This document shows positions 10,501 through 18,400 of a stretch of DNA of 64,000 nt, piece after piece. How positions within the stretch are numbered: position 1 is the first letter of the stretch; each line of letters starts with the position of its first letter. The notes beneath the pieces are model-generated. The model had not been told where the DNA came from. It saw only the letters and a list, made by a program, of their open reading frames with translations, and ran no database searches. Location of the stretch: positions 1-64,000 of the forward strand of contig CAZGKW010000005.1 of NCBI GenBank assembly GCA_964526295.1, given 5' to 3'. The translations under genes were made by a program, and so were the position numbers. The DNA comes from CAZGKW01 sp964526295. GTDB lineage: Bacteria > Planctomycetota > Phycisphaerae > FEN-1346.

Positions 10501-12143
10501 GCAGGCACTTTGCCGGCCCAGGCGGTGGGGCAGATGGCCGCCGCCCAAGCCGACCTGCGGGCCCGCACCGAGGCCCTCCTCGGCGAACAGCAACAACTCA
10601 TGGCCCAGCTCGCTGAGAGCCAGATGGGCCGTTTGATGGCCGAGCAGGCGGCGATCGCCGCCGAGGCGGGCCAGTTGGCCGGCCAGTTGCCGGGCGCGGC
10701 CCCCGCCGCCCAGCCGCTCGGACAACAGGCGGCCGGTTCGGCCCAGGCGGCCGTCGGTCAGCTTGGAGCGGGTGACGTTCCGGCCGCTGCTCAGAGCGCC
10801 GGCGCCGCCGCTGGGCAACTGGGCCAGCTTGCCTCCGACCTCGGCCAGGCCGCCGCCCAAGGACAAGGTCAAGGACAGGGACAAGGTCAAGGACAGGGTC
10901 AGGGGCAAGGACAGGGTCAGGGGCAAGGCCAGGGACAAGGTCAAGGTCAAGGACAAGGTCAAGGACAAGGTCAAGGTCAAGGACAGGGGCAAGGCCAGGG
11001 TCAGGGACAGGGACAAGGTCAGGGCATGGGGCAAGGGGCCGGAGNNNNNNNNNNNNNNNNNNNNNNNNNNNNNNNNNNNNNNNNNNNNNNNNNNNNNNNN
11101 NNNNNNNNNNNNNNNNNNNNNNNNNNNNNNNNNNNNNNNNNNNNCAAGGCCAGGGTCAGGGACAGGGACAAGGTCAGGGCATGGGGCAAGGGGCCGGAGC
11201 ACCCGCAGCGGGGGCGTCTCCCGCCGCCGGCCTGCCCCAGATGGCCGCCCAGGCCCAGGGCCTTGCCGGTCGCCAGCAGGCCGTGGCCCAAGCCCTCCAG
11301 TCCATGGCCGCCGGGGCCCCCATGGCCCCGGGTTACGCCCCGGCGTCGCAGCAGCAGATCGCCCAAAGTGCGGCGGGTCTTGCCCAGAACGTGGCGGGCC
11401 TCGCCCAACAGGCCCAGGGCCTGATGCCCGGGTCGCCGGCCGCGGCCGCCGCCGGCCAGGCCGCCGGTGCGATGGGTCAGGCCGCTCAGTCTGCCTCCCA
11501 GGCCGCCATGGCCGCCGGCCAGGGGCAGGGCCAAGGTCAGGGGCAAGGCCAGGGGCAAGGGCAAGGCCAAGGCCAGGGGCAAGGCCAAGGTCAGGGCCAG
11601 GGCATGGGTCAAGGGCAGGCGTTAATGGCGGCCCAGGCCATGGGCCAGGCGGCCGAGGCCCTCGGCCAGATGGCCCAGAGCCTGGCGGACATCCCGGAGG
11701 CGGCCCCCGGCCCGCCCATCCAGGAAGGGGCCGTGGCTCCGGCGGTGGCCGGCGCGTGGAACGCTGCCAGCACGGCCGCCCAGACCCAGACGTCGCCGTC
11801 GGCCCAGGCGGCAGCCCAGGCCGTGGCGGGCGCCGCCGCCGCGGCCGCCTCCCAGGCCCAGAGCATGGGCCTCGGGACCGGCGCCGGCGCGCCGGGCGCC
11901 CCGGGGGCGTCTTCCAATCCCCAGACGGGCACGGGCCTCCAGGTGGTCGATACGAGCCCCTCCGAGCTCAAGGCCCTGGGCATCTCGTTGGCCGACTGGG
12001 CCCGCCTGCCCGGCAAGCTCCGCGACGAGATCCTCCAGGCCGCCGCGGCCGAGGGCCCCGAGGAGTATCGCACGCTCATCCGGCAGTACTTCCAGGAGCT
12101 GGCCAAGCGGGGCGCGCCGGCGGAGGAAGAGCCCAGCGATTGA
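7573..12143 (+). CDS. DUF4175-like membrane protein with AAGQP and GQ repeats, interrupted by an assembly gap
   Basis: Start ATG 7573 overlaps the preceding stop. Three hydrophobic segments lie near residues 45-70, 75-100 and 178-195. Immunoglobulin-like beta domains and long Ala/Glu/Gln-rich coiled-coil regions follow. Then come about sixteen QPAAG-type pentapeptides (10270-10506), a Gly-Gln tract (10858-11044), 100 Ns, another Ala/Gln region, a second Gly-Gln tract and a C-terminal globular tail ending at TGA 12141-12143. The frames on either side of the Ns differ as written, but the 55 bases before and after the gap are identical. Merging them restores one frame of 1471 codons plus stop. 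DUF4175 proteins are regular members of MoxR/vWA operons; their function is unknown. The Gln/Gly regions may be extended periplasmic linkers. Confidence 0.75.
7620..7643 (+). repeat. Palindromic element copy 2, inside the DUF4175-like gene N-terminus
   Basis: A perfect 10-bp inverted repeat, GCCCGGCGTG (7620-7629) and CACGCCGGGC (7634-7643), with the loop AATG. It has the same length and same left arm as the copy at 13351-13374. It lies in the poorly conserved N-terminal leader of the protein, just before the first membrane segment. Confidence 0.55.
8596..8635 (+). repeat. Palindromic element copy 3, inside the DUF4175-like gene
   Basis: First hairpin CCTGGG (8596-8601) with CCCGGG (8611-8616), one T-G wobble, loop CTGAAGACA. 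Second hairpin GCGGC (8623-8627) and GCCGC (8631-8635), loop CTT. The two are joined by a GAGA-type spacer, as in the intergenic copy at 13351. The loop is the reverse complement of the TGTCTTCAG core. It encodes a Gly/Pro-rich stretch between two beta domains. Confidence 0.5.
10270..10506 (+). repeat. Fifteen-base coding repeat, about sixteen QPAAG-type units
   Basis: The reading frame translates as QPAAG with A/S/T/G variation at the third and fourth positions: fifteen full pentapeptides and one of four residues. Codon choice varies between units, so this is an older, maintained peptide repeat and not a recent slippage product. Confidence 0.85.
10858..11044 (+). repeat. Hexanucleotide (Gly-Gln)n tract 1, running into the assembly gap
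   Basis: Alternating GGN and CAR codons over about 170 bases, ending with MGQGAG just before the Ns. The near-perfect 6-base periodicity explains the assembly break. The last 55 bases (10990-11044) recur exactly after the gap. Confidence 0.9.
11045..11144. other. Assembly gap of 100 Ns, probably artificial
   Basis: Exactly 100 Ns. The 55 bases on the left (10990-11044) and on the right (11145-11199) are identical, as expected when two contigs end in the same k-mer and are scaffolded without being merged. Merging them keeps the DUF4175-like reading frame intact. Confidence 0.9.
11520..11619 (+). repeat. Hexanucleotide (Gly-Gln)n tract 2
   Basis: A second run of CAR-GGN codons, about 100 bases, in the C-terminal third of the same protein. 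It is separated from tract 1 by an Ala/Gln-rich segment. Confidence 0.88.
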
Positions 12144-12170
12144 CGCCGATCTTACAGGAGTGACCGAACC

Positions 12171-13292
12171 ATGGCAGGACTTGGGAACCAGAGCCGTCGG
12201 CGGCCGGTGGTCGCAGGGCTCGCCGCTGCCCTGGCGGTGACGATCTGTGCACCCCCGCCGGCCCGGGCCGACGAGGCCGGCGAGATGTTCGCCCGGTACG
12301 CCGGCCCCGTCGACCGGGCCATCAGCCGGGGGCTCGAGTTCCTCGCCCGACGACAGGACGAGCAAGGCGCCTGGCACGCCGGCGAGCCCGTCCGACGCAA
12401 GGGCCGCCGCCGCGACGAAAGGGACGAGAAGCGCCGAGACGCCACCGCCATCACCTCCCTCTGCATCATGGCGTTTCTGTCGAAGGGGTACACGCCCGGC
12501 GTGGGGCCTTACGGGAAGGTCCTGAACGACGGCATCGACTTCGTCACGGGCTCGCAGCAATCCAACGGTTTGCTCGTCCAGGGCAGCACGAGCAACGGGC
12601 CGATGTACAACCACTGCATCTCGACGCTGATGCTGTCGGAGGTCTCGGGCATGGTCGATCCCGAGCGGCAGGAGAAGATCGACCGGGCCCTGCCGAAGGC
12701 CCTGAAGGTGGTCCTCTCGGCCCAGAACGTCCATAAGGACCGGCGGCACCAGGGCGGGTGGCGGTACCAGCATACCAGCCGCGACAGCGACATGTCGGTG
12801 ACCGGCTGGGCCCTGATGGCCCTGCGGTCGGCCCGCAACAACGGGGCGGGGGTGCCCACCGAATCGATCGACGAGGCGATCCGGTTCATCATGAACTGCC
12901 GGCACGGAAGCGGCGGCTTCACCTACCAGCCGGGGCGCGACCCCGGCCTGGGCCGGACCGGGACGGCCCTGCTGTGCATGGAGCTGACGGGCCATCACCG
13001 CAGCCGGGCCTCCCTGTTCGCGGGGGACTGGGTCCTGAAGAACCTGCCCACCAAGTGGGGCCACGGGAACCACTTCTGCTATGCCATGTACTACGCCTCG
13101 CAGGGGACGTTCCAGCTCGGCGGGCGATACTGGGAACGGTTCGGGGCCCGGATGTACGACATCCTGCTTCGGGCCCAGGAGCAGGACGGGAGCTGGCCCA
13201 AGGACAACCGCGGCGGACAGGATTACTCGACGGCCATGTCCATCCTGGCGATGAGCGTCTCGTACCGGCAGCTCCCGATCTATCAGCGGTAG
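12171..13292 (+). CDS. Secreted prenyltransferase/squalene-oxidase-repeat (alpha/alpha-toroid) protein
   Basis: 373 residues from ATG 12171, ten bases after ACAGGAG and 27 bases after the DUF4175-like stop, so it closes the MoxR operon. A signal peptide (VVAGLAAALAVTICAPPPARA) is followed by terpenoid-cyclase/prenyltransferase-type helical repeats: GLEFLARRQDEQGAWH near residue 45, a DSDMSVTGWALMALRSA repeat near 205 and QEQDGSWP near 340. Proteins of this fold are regular last members of planctomycete MoxR/vWA operons. The catalytic DxDD motif of true squalene-hopene cyclases is not seen, so terpene cyclisation is unlikely. A periplasmic structural or binding role is the best inference. Confidence 0.85.
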   Translation: MAGLGNQSRRRPVVAGLAAALAVTICAPPPARADEAGEMFARYAGPVDRAISRGLEFLARRQDEQGAWHAGEPVRRKGRRRDERDEKRRDATAITSLCIMAFLSKGYTPGVGPYGKVLNDGIDFVTGSQQSNGLLVQGSTSNGPMYNHCISTLMLSEVSGMVDPERQEKIDRALPKALKVVLSAQNVHKDRRHQGGWRYQHTSRDSDMSVTGWALMALRSARNNGAGVPTESIDEAIRFIMNCRHGSGGFTYQPGRDPGLGRTGTALLCMELTGHHRSRASLFAGDWVLKNLPTKWGHGNHFCYAMYYASQGTFQLGGRYWERFGARMYDILLRAQEQDGSWPKDNRGGQDYSTAMSILAMSVSYRQLPIYQR

Positions 13293-13350
13293 CCCGAGAG
13301 GGGCGTCCGGTAGGCCCTCCGCCCGGGTCTTCCGTCGGCCTTTCCGCGAA

Positions 13351-13400
13351 GCCCGGCGTGTCTTCAGGCCGGGCGAGACCGTCGGCGGCCCGGAGGCCGC
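13351..13400 (+). repeat. Palindromic element copy 4 (intergenic, two hairpins)
   Basis: First hairpin GCCCGGCGTG (13351-13360) and CAGGCCGGGC (13365-13374) with one mismatch and loop TCTT. Second hairpin GCGGCC (13385-13390) and GGCCGC (13395-13400), loop CGGA. A GAGA-containing spacer joins them. It could also act as a terminator for the operon, although no T-run follows. It is the clearest full copy of the family. Confidence 0.6.
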
Positions 13401-13416
13401 GAGTGGCGATTTCGGC

Positions 13417-13444
13417 TTGACAACCGGCGTCCGGTGATTATGAT
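13417..13444 (+). promoter_or_regulatory. Sigma70-type promoter for tRNA-Asp
   Basis: TTGACA at 13417-13422, 16-base spacer, TATGAT at 13439-13444. The -35 is perfect and five of six -10 bases match. It lies 116 bases upstream of the tRNA. The stretch from 13445 to 13560 holds nothing else recognisable. Confidence 0.65.
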
Positions 13445-13560
13445 TTCGCGGTCGGTCGGCACCGGCCTGTGTCGCTCGTGACGGGAAGTGGGGGGACGCA
13501 GGACGGAGACGACCGCCGCTTGCGCTCGGAGACGGGCGCGGGCCGCAGGAGAATCCCTGC

Positions 13561-13637
<77 letters not shown>

Positions 13638-13648
13638 TCGTAAACAGA

Positions 13649-13680
13649 AGGGCTGCAAGGGTTTATGCCCTCGCGGCCCT
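13649..13680 (-). terminator. Intrinsic terminator for the minus-strand beta-helix gene
   Basis: AGGGCTGC (13649-13656) pairs with GCGGCCCT (13673-13680) with one wobble, and AGGG (13658-13661) with CCCT (13668-13671), loop TTTATG. Read on the minus strand the stem is followed by TTCTGTTT. It sits between the tRNA and the converging gene and may stop both. Confidence 0.55.
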
Positions 13681-13748
13681 TTCGCTGTCCGGCTCGTCTA
13701 TCGTTCATTGTCCCCCGCCGCCCATTTGATCGGCCCCAGCCGGTGCGG

Positions 13749-14870
13749 CTATCGGTCCCGCTCCGGCCGGAACGGCTTCACGTCGGGCCGCAAATGGTGC
13801 TCCTTGGGCAGGTCGAGGCTCTGGTTCCAGAGCTGCTCGATGCGAAAGTCGGCCCCGCCGGCGTGCTGGACGATCGCCCCGCCGGGTGCGAGGCTCCGCC
13901 ACCGGCCGTCGGTTATCTGCTGGACGACGTTCTTCTCGCCGCCGATGAGGCGGACCGTCGCCTGGGCGTGGGTGTCGCTCTCGGTCTCGCCCCACTCGGA
14001 GCCGCCATGGATTTGCTCGAAGCGGCAGCCGCTACAGTTGCGGGCCAGGATCGCTGCCTCGTGCAGCACCCCGTTCTCGCCGCTCTCGCAGCGGACCTGC
14101 GCGAGCACCGAGCAGGAGGACCCCTCGATCAGGATGCTCGGGCGGTTGGGAAAGTGGGTGCCTTCGAGCTGGAAACCCTCCCATCGCGCGGCCGCGCCCG
14201 AGAGGACGACCGCCGCCCGGTCGTCGGCCGACTGGGGCCCGCCCGTCAGAAGGCGGACGTTGCGGACCCGGCCGATCGAGTGCTGCGTCATGACGAGATG
14301 CTCGCCCCTGTTGCCGTAGAACGCGAGGTCCTCGACGTTCGCCCCCCAGCAGTCGGCAAGCCGGACCACGGGCCCCGTGCAGCGGAAGAAGAAGCACCGG
14401 GCCAGCGTGGCCCCCTCGCGGAAGCCGCCCGGCGAATCGATGGCCCGGGCCCTGCCCCGCCCGTCGAAGAACAGATCGCTTATCGCCAAGAACGTCTCGA
14501 CCGGGTTGCGAGGGGGGTGTCCGTACGCGTCCGCCTGGTTGGTCAGCCAGTGGCACCGCATGATGAGGCCGTCGTCGCCGCCGGTCCACACCAAGCGGAC
14601 CGCCGCCTGGTCCCTCCCGGGCCTCAGGCCCACGCCGGGGTTGATCAGCGTCTCGGAGACGTTGATTGTGGCGATGCCGGGCGGCAGCTCGACGAGATAT
14701 CGTCGCTCCTGCCAGGCCCGGTCGATCAGGGCCTGGAGCTCCGACCCGTGCATGACGTCGCGCGTGCTATCTCGGGCGGCGACGGCCGGCCAGATCGCCT
14801 GGCGGCCGACCGCAACCACCACCGCGCCGACTACGAGCGACATCGCGAACTGCCACTTCCGTGATCGCAT
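13749..14870 (-). CDS. Membrane-anchored or secreted right-handed beta-helix protein
   Basis: 373 residues from ATG 14870, preceded by GGAGGAG on the minus strand. The N-terminus has basic residues and one hydrophobic segment (about 8-28), a signal anchor or signal peptide. The rest has the pectate-lyase-like pattern: LQALIDRAWQERRYLVELPPG as the capping strand, then repeated N/G-rich short strands. No catalytic residues can be named with confidence. It is flanked by a tRNA and a pseudogene, with no operon partner. A polysaccharide-binding or lyase-like role is possible; a hypothetical protein is the safe label. Confidence 0.7.
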   Translation of the reverse strand: MRSRKWQFAMSLVVGAVVVAVGRQAIWPAVAARDSTRDVMHGSELQALIDRAWQERRYLVELPPGIATINVSETLINPGVGLRPGRDQAAVRLVWTGGDDGLIMRCHWLTNQADAYGHPPRNPVETFLAISDLFFDGRGRARAIDSPGGFREGATLARCFFFRCTGPVVRLADCWGANVEDLAFYGNRGEHLVMTQHSIGRVRNVRLLTGGPQSADDRAAVVLSGAAARWEGFQLEGTHFPNRPSILIEGSSCSVLAQVRCESGENGVLHEAAILARNCSGCRFEQIHGGSEWGETESDTHAQATVRLIGGEKNVVQQITDGRWRSLAPGGAIVQHAGGADFRIEQLWNQSLDLPKEHHLRPDVKPFRPERDR

Positions 14871-14959
14871 GATGTGTCTCCTCCGCCTTCGGCCCTGTGC
14901 GTAGCGTCGACCGTTGCGATTGTGCCTGCCAGTCTAGCCTACGCGGGCCGGTCTCCGCT

Positions 14960-14984
14960 CGGTAACCGAAAAAACACGTTACCG
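14960..14984 (+). promoter_or_regulatory. Inverted repeat, possible operator, next to a TATAAA box
   Basis: CGGTAAC (14960-14966) and GTTACCG (14978-14984) are perfect arms around an A-rich 11-base centre. TATAAA lies at 15001-15006, so the right arm sits where a -35 box would be. It lies between divergently oriented genes. An operator is an inference from the geometry. The rest of 14871-15117 holds only the minus-strand gene's ribosome site. Confidence 0.3.
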
Positions 14985-15117
14985 GGGCCCGCCTTGCGGC
15001 TATAAACGGTGTCTCGGCGGCGGGTCGCGTTCGGCCCCCCGGCCGCATCAGGCGGCCTTGCCGCCGGGCGGGTCCCCCCCTGTGCTCATCCCACGACGCC
15101 GACGGAAAGACCTCTCG

Positions 15118-15411
15118 ATGGACCGCAGACGGTTTCTGAGAACCTGCGCGACCGATGTGGGCACGGCCGCCCTGGCGCCCTGAAGGCAGGCGCTTGCTGC
15201 TCCCGCAACCGAGGCCGAGAGGGCCGCCGCCGAGCGCCCCGTCATCGGCATCACCCGGTTCGGCCACCGGGGCAGTGCTGCCGACGCCGTCGGCAAGGTG
15301 CCCGAGACGATCGGCGGCGTCGAGCGCTTTTTCCGTACTGTCCCGTGCGAAAACGCGGGAACTTCTTCGTTTTTCGTGCGTCTAAACAGGGCCATGCGCG
15401 TCCGCGCGTGA
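15118..15411 (+). pseudogene. Remnant of a Tat-exported DUF362-like protein gene
   Basis: After a GGAAAGA ribosome site, ATG 15118 begins MDRRRFLRTCATDVGTAALA, a twin-arginine signal peptide. The frame hits TGA at 15181, where a Trp codon (TGG) would fit the usual pattern. It then continues in the same frame with a short Ala-rich linker, RPVIGITRFGH and ETIGGVERFFR, which resemble the start of DUF362 (Fe-S-associated) proteins. The similarity stops abruptly after ERFF, and the frame ends at TGA 15409-15411. The assignment to DUF362 is by eye only. The remnant lies directly upstream of the alpha-2-macroglobulin gene and may be what is left of an ancestral neighbour. Confidence 0.5.
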
Positions 15412-15475
15412 CCGACCTGCGCACCCGCTCCCGCGGGGCCGTTGACTGCTTGGCGATCGCTCGAAGGAGAAGCCG

Positions 15476-18400
15476 ATGCCCGCCCGTCTCTCGCCTTGGG
15501 TTCTGTCTGCCGCCCTGCTCCTCGGACTCGCGCCGGCCGTCGTCGCCGCCCCAGCGGGTGAGTCTGGGCCCGCCGAGGAAGCGAAACCCGAGGACCCCGC
15601 CGAGCGAATGGCCCCGTCGGCCGTCCGGATCGCATTCCAGGACCGCGACTACAAGGCCGCTGTCGACGAGCTGGACCGCTTGATCGCCGCCGGCGAGGGA
15701 GGGGCCGATTACTGGCTCTACCTGAAGGGCCTCGCCCACCTCTACGCGAAGGAATACGACGCGGCCATCGCGGCCTTTCGCGAGGTCGAGGCGACCCACC
15801 CGGAGGGACCGTGGCGGGCGAAGGCCCGCTACGGCCGGGCCGATGCCCACCTGCTGGCCCGCCAGTATGCCGAGGCCGAAGCCATCTACGAGGCCGAGGC
15901 CGTCCGCCTGATGGACCCGAAGCGCAAAGACGACCTCGCCCGCCGGCTGCTCGTCTTCGCCGACAAGTACGCCACCCCGAAGGACCCGGCGAAACCCGAC
16001 AGCCCCGAGCCGGACTACGGCCGGGCGTACAAACTCTACCGGGCGGCCCTGGAGGTCGAGATCGGCCGGGCCCTGAAGGACGAGGTCATGTTCAAGCTCG
16101 GCCACACGATGCAGGCGGCCGAGAACTGGAACCAGGCGGTCCAAGACTACCGGGCCTACCTGGCCGAGTTCGGCCCGGAATGGGAGAAGGACCGGCCGCC
16201 CGCCGAGGGGGCCGGCACGCGGTTCCTCGAGGCCCGCTTCGCCCTGGGGGAATGTCTTTTGAAGCAGGGCAATCGCGTCGAGGCGCGTCGGACGTGGCAG
16301 GACCTGGTGCGGAGGCTCTCGCGGATGCCGCCCGGTACGGGCGAGTCGCCGCCCATCCGGGCCGATGCCATGTCCCGTCTCGCCAAGACCTACCACGTCG
16401 GCAACCGCGACGAGACGCTTCTGGCGATCAAGGCCCTCCGCGATTTCCTCGACCTCTACCAGGCCCGAAGCGACTCGGTCCAAGCGGCGTTCGATGTCGG
16501 CCAGTTCTACCAGGCGATCGGCCACCATGAGGAGGCGGCGAAGGCCTACCGGGCGTTCCTCGCCGGCGAAGGGTATCGCGCGGCCGGCGACGAGGCCCAG
16601 GCCCTCGCCGAGAAGCTCGTCAAGGAGGCGAAGTTCCTCCTGGCCGGCGTCTACAAGGCCCAGAAGAAGTACGACGAGGCCAAGGCCGTCTATGGCGACT
16701 ACATCGCCAGCCACCCCGCCGGACCGCACTGGGCCGCCTGCCAGCAGGGCATCGTCGAGGTCGAGTACCGCGTAGGGGCCGACCTGAAGGCCATGAAGAA
16801 GTACGACGAGGCCCGCGACGCCTGGGAACGGTTCCTGGCGAAGTACCCGCTGGATTCCCGCGGCCGGACGATCATGTACGACTTCGGCGACATGGCCTGC
16901 CAGCAGGCCCAGGCCATCGACGACGACGAGCCGGACGCCGCCGAGCGTAAAGAGAAGCTGTATCGCCAGGCCATCGCCGCCTGGCAGCGCCTCGTCTCGA
17001 AGTATCCCAAGACCGACGAGGCGAGCAAGGCCCAGTACCGCCTGGCGAACGTCTACGAGACGGAGCTGAAGGACCTGGGGAAGGCCATCGAGGAGTACCG
17101 GGAGCTCGACTGGGGCCCCCACGCCGCCTCCGCCAAGGAGCGGACCAAGGAGATGACCCAGAAGCAGCTCACGGTCCTGACGGAGCGGACGTGGCGATCC
17201 GACGAGCCGGCCCGCGTCAAGGTCCAGGTCCGGAACATCGAGACGCTCACCGTCGAGCTCTATCGCCTCGACCTGGAGGACTACTTCCGCAAGACCCACG
17301 CCATCACGGGCGTCGAGCTGCTGGACATCCAGCTCATCGACCCGGACAAGACGTGGGACACGCCCGTCGAGGGCTACGCGAAGTACAAGCCCGTCGAGCA
17401 GCGGATCGAGATTCCGACCGGGAAGAACGACCCGGGCGTCTTCGCCGTTCGCATCCGCTCCGAGAAGCTCCAGGCCACGACGCTCGTCTTGCGGAGCGAC
17501 CTCGACATCATCGTCAAGTCGTCGCGGAAGGGCCTGCTGGTCTTCGCCGAGAACATGCGGACCGAAAAGCCCTGGCCGGGCGCAACCGTGCTCGTCTCCG
17601 ACGGCACGAAGGTATTCTTCGAGGGCAAGACGGGCCCGGACGGCGTCCTGACGAAGGACTTGGAGGACCTCAAGACCGCCGCCCGCGTCAGCGTCTTCGC
17701 CATCGACGGCGGGCACGCGGCCTCGAATGAGCTGGGCATCGGCGGTTTGGGGTTCTCCGAGGGCCTCTCGCCGAAGGGCTACGTCTACACGGACCGGCCG
17801 GCGTACCGGCCCGGCCAGACAGTCCATCTGCGGGCCATCCTCCGCGAGATCGACGAGGGCAGCTACGCCTTCGAGGCCGGCCGCCAGTACGTCGTCGAGG
17901 TGGTGGATTCCCAGGGCCGCGTCCTGGACCGCGAGGACCTTGCCCTGGGCGAGTTCGGCACGCTGCACCACACGTTCGCGCTGGATGCCTTCGCCCCGAC
18001 CGGCACGTACACGATCCGCTGCCGCCGGCCGAACGGGCCGACCTTCCAGGGGACGTTCGAGGTCCAGCGGTACAAGCTGGAGCGGATGGAGCTTCGGATC
18101 GAGCCGGAGCGGAAGGTCGTCTTCCGCGGCGAGACGCTCGAAGGCAAGATCGTCGCCCGCTACTACTACGGCGAGCCGGTGGCGGACCGCGAGATCGCGT
18201 ACGTCCTGCCGGACGGCCGCCGCCACACCGCCCGCACCGACGACGAGGGCGAGGTTGCGTTCTCTTTCGACACCCGCGACATGCGCGACGAGCAGCCGCT
18301 CCACATCCGGGCCTCGATCGTCGGCGAGAACGTGCAGGCACGCGCCGCCGCCTACCTCGCCGTCCGGGCCTACCGGGCCGGCGTGCGGCTCGTCCGCGAC

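Noticed and set aside
11200..11424. Apparent frameshift and early stop of the DUF4175-like protein after the gap
   Set aside because: The frame change depends on the arbitrary number of Ns. Overlapping the identical 55-base ends restores the frame.
10858..11619. Regular short repeats that might be taken for a CRISPR or satellite array
   Set aside because: The units are 6 bases with no spacers, lie in frame and encode Gly-Gln; this is a coding repeat.
14871..15117. Possible small genes between the beta-helix gene and the Tat remnant
   Set aside because: The frames there are short, without ribosome sites, or antisense to the remnant; only the inverted repeat and TATAAA box stand out.
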